Source of the DNA: Prevotellaceae bacterium
GTDB taxonomy: Bacteria; Bacteroidota; Bacteroidia; Bacteroidales; Bacteroidaceae
NCBI GenBank assembly: GCA_015256945.1
Contig: JABZLB010000024.1
Span: 1 to 45,645, forward strand
DNA length: 45,645 nt
Direction of reading: 5' to 3'
Shown here: positions 17,185-26,001 of the stretch, piece by piece
How the letters are laid out: each line of letters opens with the position of its first letter
Position numbering within the stretch: position 1 is the first letter of the stretch
The notes under the pieces: generated by a model
Seen by the model: the letters and a program-made list of their open reading frames with translations, nothing else
Databases searched by the model: none
Told to the model about the DNA's origin: nothing
Translations under genes and position numbers: made by a program

Positions 17185-18669
17185 CTACTCTTCAATAATA
17201 TCCCTCGCCTGTTTCCAGCCATTGGCTGCCCGATAAAGTGCTCCGGTTCCCAGGGGTACGTAAAGAATGGTGTTCCGTCCTACGCTATGGGTTTTCAGAA
17301 CTGGTGGTACAGTCCACCTTACATGCACGCGCTCGGCATGGAAATTACCAGCAAAGCCATTGTTCTCATCCAATACAAGCGAAGCCGGATAAGCCAGGTC
17401 GTACACGCGAGTGCCCGTATCGAAAGCGCAATAACCTATTGTTTCCAAGCGTGAATCAGCCGGAATGTTGATTTCGGTAAGGCGTGTACAGTTGTGGAAA
17501 GCGTATGGACCGATATGCCTTACCGATGCCGGAATATCAATTTTAGTAAGGTTTTCACAGAAATTAAAGAGCCATCCGCCTATCGTTTCAAGCCCGGCAG
17601 GCAGCACAATGCTCGCAAGCGGCGTACGCGTAATGAAGAAAGCGTTGTCGCCTAACGTGTTTGCGCCGTGGGTGTTATAGGTTGTAGTAATATTGGTACC
17701 GATGGAAGGTTCGACGAATTTTTGCCCTCCGCCAATAAGTTTACACTGCCCGAGGTCGACGTGCTGCAGGTTAAGGTTGCGCTGTGTAATGAGCTTGTAA
17801 GTACCGTTCGCATTGGATTGAGTAAAGTCGACCATGGGACAGAGCATCGACCGCAGCGTCTCGATGTCGCCGTCGTTCAGTGTTCCCGAAAGGCGCAGCG
17901 TGTGCACGTGGCTCCAGTCGGCCGCATTGCCTCCTACAAGAATGCCCAGCGTGCCTGGCTCGCGGACGTCTATTTCCTCGGTTTCCTTCAGTTCGCGTGG
18001 CCACTGATGTATGATAACCGTCTGCGTTTCAGCACCTTCGGCCGTAATATGCAGGGTAGCCGCGCGGCCAAGACCCGTGTTAGGCTCGCACGTAAAGCGA
18101 TAAATCAGCACCTTAGCCTCTCTGGTGGGGCGAACATTGTGGTCTTCGACCATGAACGATTCTTTCTTAAGCCACGTAGCCGACGACGAAATGCTTACCT
18201 CAGGCATGACATTTGTCCTGACGTAAACGAAAGCCTCCTTAGCCGTTGCCTCTATATCGATGTGGTCAACCAGGGCTTTTATCTTCTTCTTATACATCTG
18301 GCTTACTTCAAATGTGTACGTTTTACGGCCGTGTTGCAATGCTATTGAGGCGTGGCGCATGTTGAAACTGCCGTTAGCCTGCACGCTGACGGTAACGCCA
18401 TTGTTGCCTGTGACCGATACCTTACACCATGTTTGGCCATTGTCATCAGTAGCCGACGTAAGCTTTGCCGTCCATGGCTCATCGGTCTCATTGAAGTAAA
18501 GGGTGAACGTTGTGTCGCTCGGACTAACGAAAACCTGCTGTTGTTCCAGCAGCTTCCTCGTGGCTTCATCTTCGGTGATGCGGCTAAAGTTGTCGTTATC
18601 AGAGCAGGCAGTAAAAAAGAACAGGAAAAGAAGGGGGAAAATTCCCAGCCATGAAGAGAAATGTTTCAT
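17185..18669 (-). CDS. BspA-like leucine-rich-repeat surface lipoprotein
   Basis: 494-aa lipoprotein with lipobox FFTAC (lipid Cys22). Residues about 40-230 look like two BACON-type beta-sandwich domains (FTLYFNETDEPWTAKLTSA, VSISSSATWLKKES, HITAEGAETQTVIIHQWP). From about residue 330 there are BspA/TpLRR-type LRR_5 repeats (PLASIVLPAGLETIGGWLF, LTKIDIPASVRHIGPYAFHNC). It ends with the family's cap (ILYVPLGTGALYRAANGWKQ). Relatives on Prevotella, Tannerella and Treponema cells bind host proteins or glycans. It lies last in a minus-strand run headed by the GlpR-type regulator. A 14-bp sequence shared with the glp operator region lies 18 bp before its start. Confidence 0.9.
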   Translation of the reverse strand: MKHFSSWLGIFPLLFLFFFTACSDNDNFSRITEDEATRKLLEQQQVFVSPSDTTFTLYFNETDEPWTAKLTSATDDNGQTWCKVSVTGNNGVTVSVQANGSFNMRHASIALQHGRKTYTFEVSQMYKKKIKALVDHIDIEATAKEAFVYVRTNVMPEVSISSSATWLKKESFMVEDHNVRPTREAKVLIYRFTCEPNTGLGRAATLHITAEGAETQTVIIHQWPRELKETEEIDVREPGTLGILVGGNAADWSHVHTLRLSGTLNDGDIETLRSMLCPMVDFTQSNANGTYKLITQRNLNLQHVDLGQCKLIGGGQKFVEPSIGTNITTTYNTHGANTLGDNAFFITRTPLASIVLPAGLETIGGWLFNFCENLTKIDIPASVRHIGPYAFHNCTRLTEINIPADSRLETIGYCAFDTGTRVYDLAYPASLVLDENNGFAGNFHAERVHVRWTVPPVLKTHSVGRNTILYVPLGTGALYRAANGWKQARDIIEE

Positions 18670-18687
18670 ACGTAATCAGGTTGTTAA

Positions 18688-18701
18688 ATTTCGAAACGAA
18701 A
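18688..18701. promoter_or_regulatory. Putative GlpR-type site upstream of the BspA-like gene
   Basis: ATTTCGAAACGAAA is the exact reverse complement of TTTCGTTTCGAAAT at 21766-21779 in the glpA operator region. It lies in the 46-bp gap between the NigD-like and BspA-like genes. No clear TAnnTTTG promoter overlaps it. Confidence 0.4.
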
Positions 18702-18715
18702 GCGAAAATTATCTT

Positions 18716-19435
18716 TTAGAAAGCAAACTTGCGCACAATAAAGTTATCTTCGCTATTTTTAATTGTAAGCTGCATTACATCGCCAGATTGGAAGTTTGCC
18801 GTCGGGATGCTGACATAAACCGTATTGCTGTAATAGGCAGGTACACCGTTTTGCTGATGATAGATGCGATAGAAGAATGTACGATGCCCCTGTGAACTGG
18901 TCACCATGCTGTCACGAATCAGGCCGAGGACATGCCTGCTGTCAGGCTGATTAGTCTGTCCGCTCTTCAGCACAAGATCCACATTGACATATTTTTTATT
19001 CGTGCTCATCCAGCAACTCTGAAACCCTACTGCATCATTATGACCTGAAACAGCAGAAGCATTCGTCAGCGGACGAAGCACATAAACCTGTACAGCGCCT
19101 ATGCCTGTTACGGGAAGTGCGTGCGATGCCGTCGGAGACTGTGCAGAATCGGCTTCACCTTTATTATAATATAGCAAGGCACGGTATAGCGTATCGGGGC
19201 GTGTTGTCCAGACAGTTTTTAGTGGGGGGGCCAGCACAAGACTGTCACCGTCGTCGGTAACAGCCATATTGACAGCCCCTTCACTATTGGTATACACCTC
19301 GGAAAAGTCGGTCCGAAGATATGAGTATTGCGTATCGCCCGTATCATAGGCCCCGATATGGCAGGCCGTCACCAGTAAAAGCATGGTAACAGCCGCCATG
19401 ACTATTGAAGCAAGACATCGGCAAGGATGCGTCAT
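18716..19435 (-). CDS. NigD-like lipoprotein (tentative)
   Basis: 239-aa lipoprotein: signal sequence and lipobox LVTAC (lipid Cys25), then mostly beta-strand sequence without catalytic motifs. The layout resembles Bacteroidota NigD-like proteins: an early Asp/Gly-rich stretch (YDTGDTQYSYL), a middle beta domain, and a C-terminal domain with YVNVDLVLKSGQ...HVLGLIRDS...TVYVSIPTANFQSGDVMQLTIKN. That assignment is by pattern only. Its start overlaps the stop of the acyltransferase by 4 bp (ATGA), implying translational coupling. Confidence 0.6.
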   Translation of the reverse strand: MTHPCRCLASIVMAAVTMLLLVTACHIGAYDTGDTQYSYLRTDFSEVYTNSEGAVNMAVTDDGDSLVLAPPLKTVWTTRPDTLYRALLYYNKGEADSAQSPTASHALPVTGIGAVQVYVLRPLTNASAVSGHNDAVGFQSCWMSTNKKYVNVDLVLKSGQTNQPDSRHVLGLIRDSMVTSSQGHRTFFYRIYHQQNGVPAYYSNTVYVSIPTANFQSGDVMQLTIKNSEDNFIVRKFAF

Positions 19436-20631
19436 TTCGTAAAATTAAAATGATTAAAGAACGTTTTCCACCTGCCGTTCTCTTCAGTAGCGGTAAGATA
19501 ATTGCGCGCAGGATAAGCATATTGCGAAAGCAAGCACTGACGTAAATACTTGTCATCACGGTTGTCTATGTCGATTAAGTCGATACGCGACGCAATATAT
19601 TCTTCAAACTGCCTATACTGTTCATCGGTATAATGAGAATCATAAAGCTTGGTATTCTGTATCATGTCAAGTGCAATATAATTGACGGCATACAGATGAT
19701 AGCCACGATGAATCTCCCTGTCAATATATGCAGCTATCGTGTCAAAGAGCTTATTCTTAGGCTGTTCTGTATCAAGAGAGAGTAACCAATCGTCAATACA
19801 CGGAGCACAATGGTAATGAATGTGTCCCTTATATCCCTGCACACCTACTGCCATACTCTCCATATCGTCGGCAGATGTTTTCTTCCAGAACGGAAGATCA
19901 CGTCGCAACTGATACTCCCGTGCTTTGAGATAGTCGCACGGATCATACTCATAAGAAATTGATAAAGGCACAATATGCAGCTGCACAAGGCGGTCAATGA
20001 GCGACCCTTCGCCTCCCATCACCATCATTTTAAGGATGGCAGGCTGTGTAAGGTCGTTCGAATTCTTGGCACGTCCCTGCCGTTGGGCAATCCAGATATT
20101 CTCTTTTTTCTCAGAAATAGCAAAGTGAATATATTCGGACATACGCTTGCTGGCCTTCAGCATTTCGACAGAATGAAGGGCACGTTCAACTGTAAATGCC
20201 TTGTTGATACGTACCAGATCGCGCACCCAGTCGACGGTAAGCAGATTGTCGCCAATAGCAATCTCACAAGTTGTAGAGAAGCCTACATCCATCAGGAGCT
20301 TGTCAAGGAAGGCCGAATCGAGCACAATGTCTCGATGATTGCTGACAAAAGTATACCGGTTTTTGATAGAAATATTGCAAGCATCCATATCAATACCCTC
20401 GCTTTGCTCGTGTACAAGCTTCTGTAACATGGGGTAACAGAAGGCTCTTTGAAAGTCGAGATTCGTCTTACAAGCGTGCATCGTCGGAGCTACCTTGTCG
20501 AAAGGTATCTGAGGTAAGGCCGTAGCAAGCACCTTTTTAAATTGTTCGTCTTTTAGCAGACGATCGTAAACCTGTGGCAATTCTTCAGGTTCATAAGGAC
20601 GGATTGAATCAAACTCTGATGGAACTTTCAT
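19432..20631 (-). CDS. Glycerolipid acyltransferase family protein (PlsB/PlsC-like)
   Basis: 399-aa protein of the glycerol-phosphate/lysophosphatidate acyltransferase superfamily, which transfers acyl chains to glycerol-3-phosphate or its monoacyl ester. The active-site block is YTFVSNHRDIVLDSAFL (His99). The first Asp at the usual end of the motif is at HX5D rather than HX4D spacing, as I count it. A second block IWIAQRQGRAKNSND (around residue 185) takes the place of the FPEGTRS-type phosphate-binding motif. It lies 70 bp downstream of the GlpR-type regulator on the same strand, a sensible position for an enzyme drawing on the glycerol-3-phosphate pool. The precise acceptor is not clear. 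Confidence 0.75.
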   Translation of the reverse strand: MKVPSEFDSIRPYEPEELPQVYDRLLKDEQFKKVLATALPQIPFDKVAPTMHACKTNLDFQRAFCYPMLQKLVHEQSEGIDMDACNISIKNRYTFVSNHRDIVLDSAFLDKLLMDVGFSTTCEIAIGDNLLTVDWVRDLVRINKAFTVERALHSVEMLKASKRMSEYIHFAISEKKENIWIAQRQGRAKNSNDLTQPAILKMMVMGGEGSLIDRLVQLHIVPLSISYEYDPCDYLKAREYQLRRDLPFWKKTSADDMESMAVGVQGYKGHIHYHCAPCIDDWLLSLDTEQPKNKLFDTIAAYIDREIHRGYHLYAVNYIALDMIQNTKLYDSHYTDEQYRQFEEYIASRIDLIDIDNRDDKYLRQCLLSQYAYPARNYLTATEENGRWKTFFNHFNFTK

Positions 20632-20659
20632 AATATTTGTATTTTAAAATATCGTTATT

Positions 20660-20692
20660 AAAATGTAAGAAGGATGCTATTTGACAACAAAA
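20660..20692 (-). promoter_or_regulatory. Possible promoter for acyltransferase-NigD-BspA genes
   Basis: Minus-strand TACATTTT (20660-20667) is a near match to the -7 box and TTTTG (20688-20692) sits 20 bp upstream. It would allow transcription independent of the regulator gene. Confidence 0.3.
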
Positions 20693-20701
20693 CAGACTCT
20701 G

Positions 20702-21499
20702 TCAACGGACAGTACCGACGGCAGGCAGGTCCTTTGTTTCGGCAATAATCAGTTCTATACCCAACTCTTCCAGTCGCTTTACAATGGAAGGCGACACATT
20801 TGAGTCGGTAATAATCATGTCAATATCTTCTAAATTGGCAATTCTTGCAAAGCCACGACGTCCGAATTTACTCGAATCGGCCAGTACAATAGTCTTTTGA
20901 GCCGTGAGCATCATCTGTCTGTTCAATTCGGCTTCACGTAAGTCGGTAGTAGAAATTCCGAAGTCAAAGTCGATACCGTCCACGCCTAAGTAAAGCTTAC
21001 TAAATGAGCATCCTTTTAAAATATCTTCGCTGTACTTGCCTACTACCGACAAACTGCTGTGACGAACCACGCCTCCTAACTGAACAATATCAACGTCGTT
21101 CATCATGGCCAACGTTTCAGTAGCTTGTAAAGAAGCCGATACTACTGTCAGTTTTCCGATAGGATTGATACATCGTGCAAAGGCATGAATGGTAGTTCCT
21201 GATGCTAAAACAATACTGTCGTTAGAAGTAATGAGACGAGCTGCCTCCATACCAATAAGACTTTTCTCCTCGGCATAATACTTCTCTTTTTCGTTGACCG
21301 AACGGTTATTGGTAAAGGGATTGATGAGGATAGCCCTTCCATGACTACGGTAAAGCTTGCCTTCTTTCTCTAATTCTGTAAGATCCTTACGTATTGTTAC
21401 CGAAGAAACCGCTAACGTTATCGCCAGATCACTGACCTGAACTGAACCCGATTTAAGCAGATAATCGAGGATAATATTCTGCCGATCTTCTTTCGTCAT
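20702..21499 (-). CDS. glpR: DeoR/GlpR family transcriptional regulator
   Basis: 265-aa repressor of the DeoR family. The N-terminal helix-turn-helix is MTKEDRQNIILDYLLKSG...VSDLAITLAVSSVTIRKDL (residues 1-55). The C-terminal sugar-phosphate-sensing (DeoRC/isomerase-like) domain has SIVLASGTTIHAFAR, LGVDGIDFDFGISTTDLREAEL and TIVLADSSKFGRRGFARI. It is transcribed divergently from glpABCKF, separated by 366 bp holding a perfect inverted repeat at the glpA promoter. By analogy with E. coli GlpR it probably represses the glp genes until glycerol-3-phosphate binds. The effector is inferred from context. Confidence 0.88.
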   Translation of the reverse strand: MTKEDRQNIILDYLLKSGSVQVSDLAITLAVSSVTIRKDLTELEKEGKLYRSHGRAILINPFTNNRSVNEKEKYYAEEKSLIGMEAARLITSNDSIVLASGTTIHAFARCINPIGKLTVVSASLQATETLAMMNDVDIVQLGGVVRHSSLSVVGKYSEDILKGCSFSKLYLGVDGIDFDFGISTTDLREAELNRQMMLTAQKTIVLADSSKFGRRGFARIANLEDIDMIITDSNVSPSIVKRLEELGIELIIAETKDLPAVGTVR

Positions 21500-21582
21500 G
21501 ACGTTAATATAGGGTTTTTATAAAATAATAGTTTTAGTCTGATTACACCAACAGGTAACAAACCCGCCAGAATATATATATA

Positions 21583-21590
21583 CAAAGATA
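21583..21590 (-). promoter_or_regulatory. glpR promoter -7 element
   Basis: Minus-strand TATCTTTG matches TAnnTTTG and lies 83 bp before the glpR ATG. I could not find a convincing -33 box. Confidence 0.45.
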
Positions 21591-21684
21591 GGCGTTTTCT
21601 CAGCTTTTTGTACACTTTACGTTATTTTTAAGATTTAATTAACATGTAATGACAACAGGTTTTTAACGTCATTATTAAATTATG

Positions 21685-21713
21685 TTTATTACAATAAACT
21701 CGTGTTAACTTTG
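21685..21713 (+). promoter_or_regulatory. Candidate distal promoter P1 for glpABCKF
   Basis: TAACTTTG (21706-21713) is a strong -7 match; TTTA at 21685-21688 is a weak -33 with 17-bp spacing. The operator would lie about 50-80 bp downstream of its start site, in roadblock position. Confidence 0.5.
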
Positions 21714-21734
21714 CAAAGAAACTTTGTTTTATCG

Positions 21735-21765
21735 TTGCGTTTATCAGATTACTTTCTTAATTTTG
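21735..21765 (+). promoter_or_regulatory. Candidate proximal promoter P2 for glpABCKF
   Basis: TAATTTTG (21758-21765) matches the -7 consensus, with TTG at 21735-21737 twenty bp upstream. Its predicted start (about 21772) falls inside the inverted repeat, which fits direct repression. Confidence 0.5.
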
Positions 21766-21770
21766 TTTCG

Positions 21771-21800
21771 TTTCGAAATAGAATAATACCTATTTCGAAA
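21771..21800. promoter_or_regulatory. Probable GlpR operator (11-bp perfect inverted repeat)
   Basis: TTTCGAAATAG (21771-21781) and CTATTTCGAAA (21790-21800) are perfect inverted arms around an 8-bp centre; each arm also contains the palindrome TTTCGAAA. A further TTTCG lies directly upstream (21766-21770). It overlaps the predicted start of P2 and adjoins a DeoR-type regulator gene. Confidence 0.7.
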
Positions 21801-21865
21801 GCTAAGAAAAGCATCCGTATCGATTTACGGCAATGTATACAAAAGCATTAAATTAAAGCTACAAT

Positions 21866-23497
21866 ATGAGCAACATGAATCATCAGGAGTACGACGCCAT
21901 CATTATTGGTGGAGGCATCACGGGAGCCGGCGTTGCACGCGACTGTTCCTTAAGGGGTCTCAAAGTCCTGCTCGTTGAAAAACAAGACTTTACAAACGGG
22001 GCCACAGGGCGAAATCATGGTCTTTTGCACAGCGGTGCACGCTATGCAGTAAACGATGCTGAGTCGGCGTCGGAATGTATCAAAGAGAATATGATACTGC
22101 GCAAGATTGCAAGACATTGCGTTGACGAGACAGACGGATTGTTTATTACCTTACCCGAGGACGACTTAAGCTACCAGAAAACATTTGTTGAAAGCTGTGA
22201 GAAAGCAGGAATACGTGCTGAAATTATCGACCCGGAGGAAGCAAAGCGCCTTGAACCTTCCGTAAACCCTGCACTGACTGGGGCTGTAAGGGTTCCTGAT
22301 GCGTCGATAGATCCGTTTCATCTTACCACAGCTAACATTATAGATGCACGCCGTCATGGTGCAACAATATTAAATTATCATGAGGTTACCGACCTTATCG
22401 TTGAGAACGGTGTAGTGAAAGGTGTTACCTTACGCAACAATCATACCGGAGAAACCAGTGAAGCATACGCCCGAATCACAATTAACGCTGCGGGTATTTG
22501 GGGGCATCTGGTAGCAAAACGAGCCGGTATTACCATCAATATGTTCCCTGCAAAAGGTACGTTGCTCATATTCGGTCATCGGGTTAACAACATGGTTATC
22601 AACCGATGCCGTAAACCTGCCAATGCCGATATACTTGTTCCTGACGATGTTGTTTGCGTGATCGGAACAACCAGTGACCGAGTTCCCTTCGACACCATTG
22701 ACGATTTAAAGGTAACTCCCGACGAGGTTGACCTGCTTATTCGCGAAGGAGAGAAGCTGGCTCCGGCACTTTCAACCACACGTATTTTAAGAGCCTACTG
22801 CGGTGTACGTCCTTTAGTGGCATCGGATGACGACCCGTCTGGGCGCAATATAAGCCGTGGTATTGTGTGTTTAGATCATAAAGTGCGCGACGGACTGGAT
22901 GGTTTTATCACCATTACAGGCGGAAAGATGATGACTTATCGTATGATGGCAGAGGTAGCCACCGACTTAGCATGCAAGAAATTGGGAATTAACGTAGCTT
23001 GTACAACAGCTGATATGCCTCTTCCAGGATCAGAATTAAAGCCCGAAATTTCTCATGGGGAATTGTTTAGCTCCTCATTTAATGCTGCCCATGGCCGCCA
23101 TGGAACAATGGCTGACGCCATAAAGTACGGAGATAAAGAGGACGATGCTTTAGTTTGCGAATGTGAAGAGGTCAGCGTTGGTGAAGTAAAATATGCTGCT
23201 GAAAAGCTCCATGTCCACAACTTAATGAACTTAAGGCGGCGCACCCGCGTTGGCATGGGTACATGTCAGGGCGAGCTTTGTACCTGCCGTGCAGCCAATA
23301 TAATATGTACCAACAATGTTACCGCTTCGGAAGAAGGCTTAAAAGATTTTCTCAACGAACGGTGGAAAGGCGTACGTCCCGTAGCATGGGGGCAGGCTCT
23401 TGGCGAAGCACAGCTAACCGCTACAATATATCAGGCATTATGTGGCCTTGATAAAATAAACACAAAACAACAGGATACACAGAACAATGAAAAGTGA
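21866..23497 (+). CDS. glpA: Anaerobic glycerol-3-phosphate dehydrogenase subunit A
   Basis: Catalytic FAD subunit that oxidises sn-glycerol-3-phosphate to dihydroxyacetone phosphate at the inner membrane. It has 543 aa. The FAD-binding motif is IIIGGGITGAGVARD (residues 12-26), followed by the GATGRNHGLLHSGARY block typical of G3P dehydrogenases. The C-terminal BFD-like iron-sulphur domain, which separates GlpA from aerobic GlpD, is present with Cys431, Cys433, Cys467 and Cys472 (CEC...GTCQGELC). Its stop overlaps the start of glpB by 11 bp. The operator at 21771-21800 suggests GlpR control. Confidence 0.96.
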   Translation: MSNMNHQEYDAIIIGGGITGAGVARDCSLRGLKVLLVEKQDFTNGATGRNHGLLHSGARYAVNDAESASECIKENMILRKIARHCVDETDGLFITLPEDDLSYQKTFVESCEKAGIRAEIIDPEEAKRLEPSVNPALTGAVRVPDASIDPFHLTTANIIDARRHGATILNYHEVTDLIVENGVVKGVTLRNNHTGETSEAYARITINAAGIWGHLVAKRAGITINMFPAKGTLLIFGHRVNNMVINRCRKPANADILVPDDVVCVIGTTSDRVPFDTIDDLKVTPDEVDLLIREGEKLAPALSTTRILRAYCGVRPLVASDDDPSGRNISRGIVCLDHKVRDGLDGFITITGGKMMTYRMMAEVATDLACKKLGINVACTTADMPLPGSELKPEISHGELFSSSFNAAHGRHGTMADAIKYGDKEDDALVCECEEVSVGEVKYAAEKLHVHNLMNLRRRTRVGMGTCQGELCTCRAANIICTNNVTASEEGLKDFLNERWKGVRPVAWGQALGEAQLTATIYQALCGLDKINTKQQDTQNNEK

Positions 23498-24731
23498 TTG
23501 CATCATCATAGGCGGTGGACTTAGCGGACTTACCGCTGCCATAACACTGGCTGAAGCAGGGCAAAAGGTAACCGTTGTTTCAGCAGGCCAGAGTAGTTTA
23601 CACTTCGGGCCAGGTTCGCTTGGCTTAATAGGTTACAACAAAGAAGGGCAGGAAGTAAACAATCCTTTAGAAGCTATCAGTTCTCTTGACGAGAAACATC
23701 CATATAATAAGGTAGGAACAGAGAACATTCCTGTTCTTGCCCGGGAAGCAAAAGCGTTGTTAGACAGATGTGATATTAAAACAACGGGGGTTGTTGAAAC
23801 CAATCATTACCGTCTTTCACCCATGGGAGTACCTATCCCTGCATGGCTTACACTTGACGACATGGAGGCCCTGGCAAGCAAAGAAGAGCTGAAAGGTAAA
23901 AAGATTACGCTGGTAAACATTGCCGGTTTTCTTGATCTGCCCTATCATTATACTTTAGATAACCTGACAAAGGCTGGTGCAATTTGTTCCTATAAAATCA
24001 TACAGCTCGAAGAATTTGACTTTGCACGAAAGAGTCCTACGGAAATGAGAGCCTCCAATCTGGCCAAGGTCATCCACGATAAAGGCATTACTGATAAGCT
24101 GGCCGTAGCAATAAGTCATGTTGCCGGCGATGCAGACGTCGTACTTCTGCCTGCTATTACCGGATTAAAAGATGCACAATTGTCAGAAGAATTGCGCAGG
24201 AAAGTCAATACTCCGGTGAAGTTTATCGCCACTATGCCACCATCGGTTCCTGGCATTCGCATCCTTGAGCTCATGCGTAAACGCCTATGTGCTCTCGGGG
24301 GGAGGATACTAATTGGTGACAAAGCCATCGAAGGCCGTTTCAAAGATAACAAGCTTGTTGAAATAAAAACGGCCCACCTGCCAGAAGAAACCCTCACGGC
24401 CGACAACTTTATACTGGCTACGGGTTCATTCATGAGCCAGGGACTTATCTCTGATTATTCCCATGTGTTTGAACCCGTATTGGGTTTAGATGTTGATTCG
24501 CTGGAGAACAGGAACGACTGGTACAACGAAAACGCATTAAAGGCACAGCCCTATATGGACTTCGGTGTGGCAACAGATGCTGATTTGCACGCCATTAAGA
24601 ATGGCAGAACCATAGAAAATTTGTTTGTCACAGGCTCTATTCTCAGTGGGCATAACAACATAAAGCTTGCAGATGGTGAGGGTGTTTCTATGCTCACGGC
24701 CATGTATGCAGCAAAGAAAATCGTAAAGTAG
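23487..24731 (+). CDS. glpB: Anaerobic glycerol-3-phosphate dehydrogenase subunit B
   Basis: 414-aa flavoprotein subunit of the anaerobic G3P dehydrogenase, thought to pass electrons from GlpA to the membrane subunit GlpC. The N-terminal dinucleotide motif is CIIIGGGLSGLTAAITLAEAG, followed by SLHFGPGSLGLIG, a stretch characteristic of GlpB. The end (ENLFVTGSILSGHNNIKLADGEG split here) is the usual FAD-contacting C-terminal block. It overlaps glpA by 11 bp and is followed by glpC after 7 bp, so the three subunits are tightly coupled. Confidence 0.94.
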   Translation: MKSDCIIIGGGLSGLTAAITLAEAGQKVTVVSAGQSSLHFGPGSLGLIGYNKEGQEVNNPLEAISSLDEKHPYNKVGTENIPVLAREAKALLDRCDIKTTGVVETNHYRLSPMGVPIPAWLTLDDMEALASKEELKGKKITLVNIAGFLDLPYHYTLDNLTKAGAICSYKIIQLEEFDFARKSPTEMRASNLAKVIHDKGITDKLAVAISHVAGDADVVLLPAITGLKDAQLSEELRRKVNTPVKFIATMPPSVPGIRILELMRKRLCALGGRILIGDKAIEGRFKDNKLVEIKTAHLPEETLTADNFILATGSFMSQGLISDYSHVFEPVLGLDVDSLENRNDWYNENALKAQPYMDFGVATDADLHAIKNGRTIENLFVTGSILSGHNNIKLADGEGVSMLTAMYAAKKIVK

Positions 24732-24738
24732 AAAGGTT

Positions 24739-25989
24739 ATGAACGTTATACAAGCACTTAATATTAGTGAACATAATTACGAGGAATGTCTTAAATGCTC
24801 CATCTGTACCGCTTATTGTCCTGTGTCTGCAGTGGAGCCAAAGTACCCAGGGCCAAAGCATTCGGGACCAGATTTAGAACGTTATCGTTTAAAAGATCCT
24901 ACATTCTTTGAAGAAAATCTTAAGCTTTGTCTGAACTGTAAACGATGTGAGGTAGCATGCCCTGAGGATGTAAAGGTTGGAGATATTATCCAGGCTGCAC
25001 GCATAAAATACAGTAAACACAGTCCGAGCCTGCGAGACAGAATCCTCGCTAATACCGATTTTATGGGCACCGTAGCCAATAAGGTTGCACCTATTGTGAA
25101 CATGTCGGTAGGTCTTAAGCCCGTTAAGGCGATTATGGATGGCGTAATGAAGATCGACAAACACCGCACATTCCCTGCCTATACCAACCAAAAGTTTGAG
25201 ACCTGGTTTCGCAAACACGCTGCAGCAACACAAGATCAGTACAAACATCATGTCAGCTACTTCCATGGTTGCTATGTAAATTATAACTTTCCACAGCTGG
25301 GAAAGGACCTTGTTAAAATTATGAACGCCGTAGGATATGGTGTGCATCTGCTTGAGAAAGAAAAGTGTTGCGGTGTAGCTCTCATCGCAAACGGCATGTC
25401 AGATCAGGCGCGCAGACAAGGTGAAATCAATGTAAAGTCGATACGAAAATCGTATAAGGAGGAACACCGTACGGTGCTGACCACCAGCTCTACCTGCACA
25501 CTTACGATGCGCGACGAGTATAAACACCTGCTCAATATTGAAAACAGCGATGTCCGCGATGGTATAACACTTGCTACCCGTTTCTTATATCAGCTTATAG
25601 AAAAAGGAGAAATAAAACTCGCTTTTCGCAAAGACTTCAGGATGAAAGGAGCTTATCATTCGGCATGCCACATGGAACGTATGGGCTGGATTGTTTATAG
25701 TACCGAACTTTTAAAGCTTATTCCAGGTATGGAACTGGTTATGCTCGACTCACAATGCTGCGGTATAGCTGGTACTTACGGCTTTAAAAAGGAAAACTAT
25801 AAACGCTCACAGGAGATAGGATCCGGGCTTTTTGAGAACATAAAAGCAGTAAATCCTGATTATGTAGTGACCGATTGCGAAACCTGTAAGTGGCAAATTG
25901 AAATGTCAACAGGCTATAAAGTACTCAATCCTATTTCTATTCTTGCTGATGCTATCGACGTAGAAGAGACCCGACGATTAAATCCTTAA
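24739..25989 (+). CDS. glpC: Anaerobic glycerol-3-phosphate dehydrogenase subunit C
   Basis: 416-aa membrane-associated iron-sulphur subunit that hands electrons from GlpAB to (mena)quinone. Two 4Fe-4S clusters are marked by Cys17-20-23-27 and Cys64-67-70-74 (CxxCxxCxxxCP). Two cysteine-rich CCG domains follow, with SYFHGCYVNY...EKEKCCGVAL and HSACHMER...DSQCCGIAGTYG. Presence of glpC shows that this is the anaerobic, quinone-linked route, as expected for a gut or oral anaerobe. glpK starts 12 bp downstream. Confidence 0.95.
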   Translation: MNVIQALNISEHNYEECLKCSICTAYCPVSAVEPKYPGPKHSGPDLERYRLKDPTFFEENLKLCLNCKRCEVACPEDVKVGDIIQAARIKYSKHSPSLRDRILANTDFMGTVANKVAPIVNMSVGLKPVKAIMDGVMKIDKHRTFPAYTNQKFETWFRKHAAATQDQYKHHVSYFHGCYVNYNFPQLGKDLVKIMNAVGYGVHLLEKEKCCGVALIANGMSDQARRQGEINVKSIRKSYKEEHRTVLTTSSTCTLTMRDEYKHLLNIENSDVRDGITLATRFLYQLIEKGEIKLAFRKDFRMKGAYHSACHMERMGWIVYSTELLKLIPGMELVMLDSQCCGIAGTYGFKKENYKRSQEIGSGLFENIKAVNPDYVVTDCETCKWQIEMSTGYKVLNPISILADAIDVEETRRLNP

Positions 25990-26001
25990 ACATATATTAC
26001 T

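Larger units (their letters stand above)
21500..21865. other. glpR-glpA divergent regulatory region
   Basis: 366-bp AT-rich gap without a gene. It holds a glpR promoter (-7 at 21583-21590), two candidate glpA promoters and the inverted-repeat operator at 21771-21800. A weaker inverted repeat TAATGAC/GTCATTA (21647-21653 and 21668-21674) lies upstream of the first glpA promoter and might be an activator site. Confidence 0.65.

Noticed and set aside
17668..18348. 226-codon open frame antisense to the BspA-like gene
   Set aside because: No family features and complete overlap with a clear lipoprotein gene.
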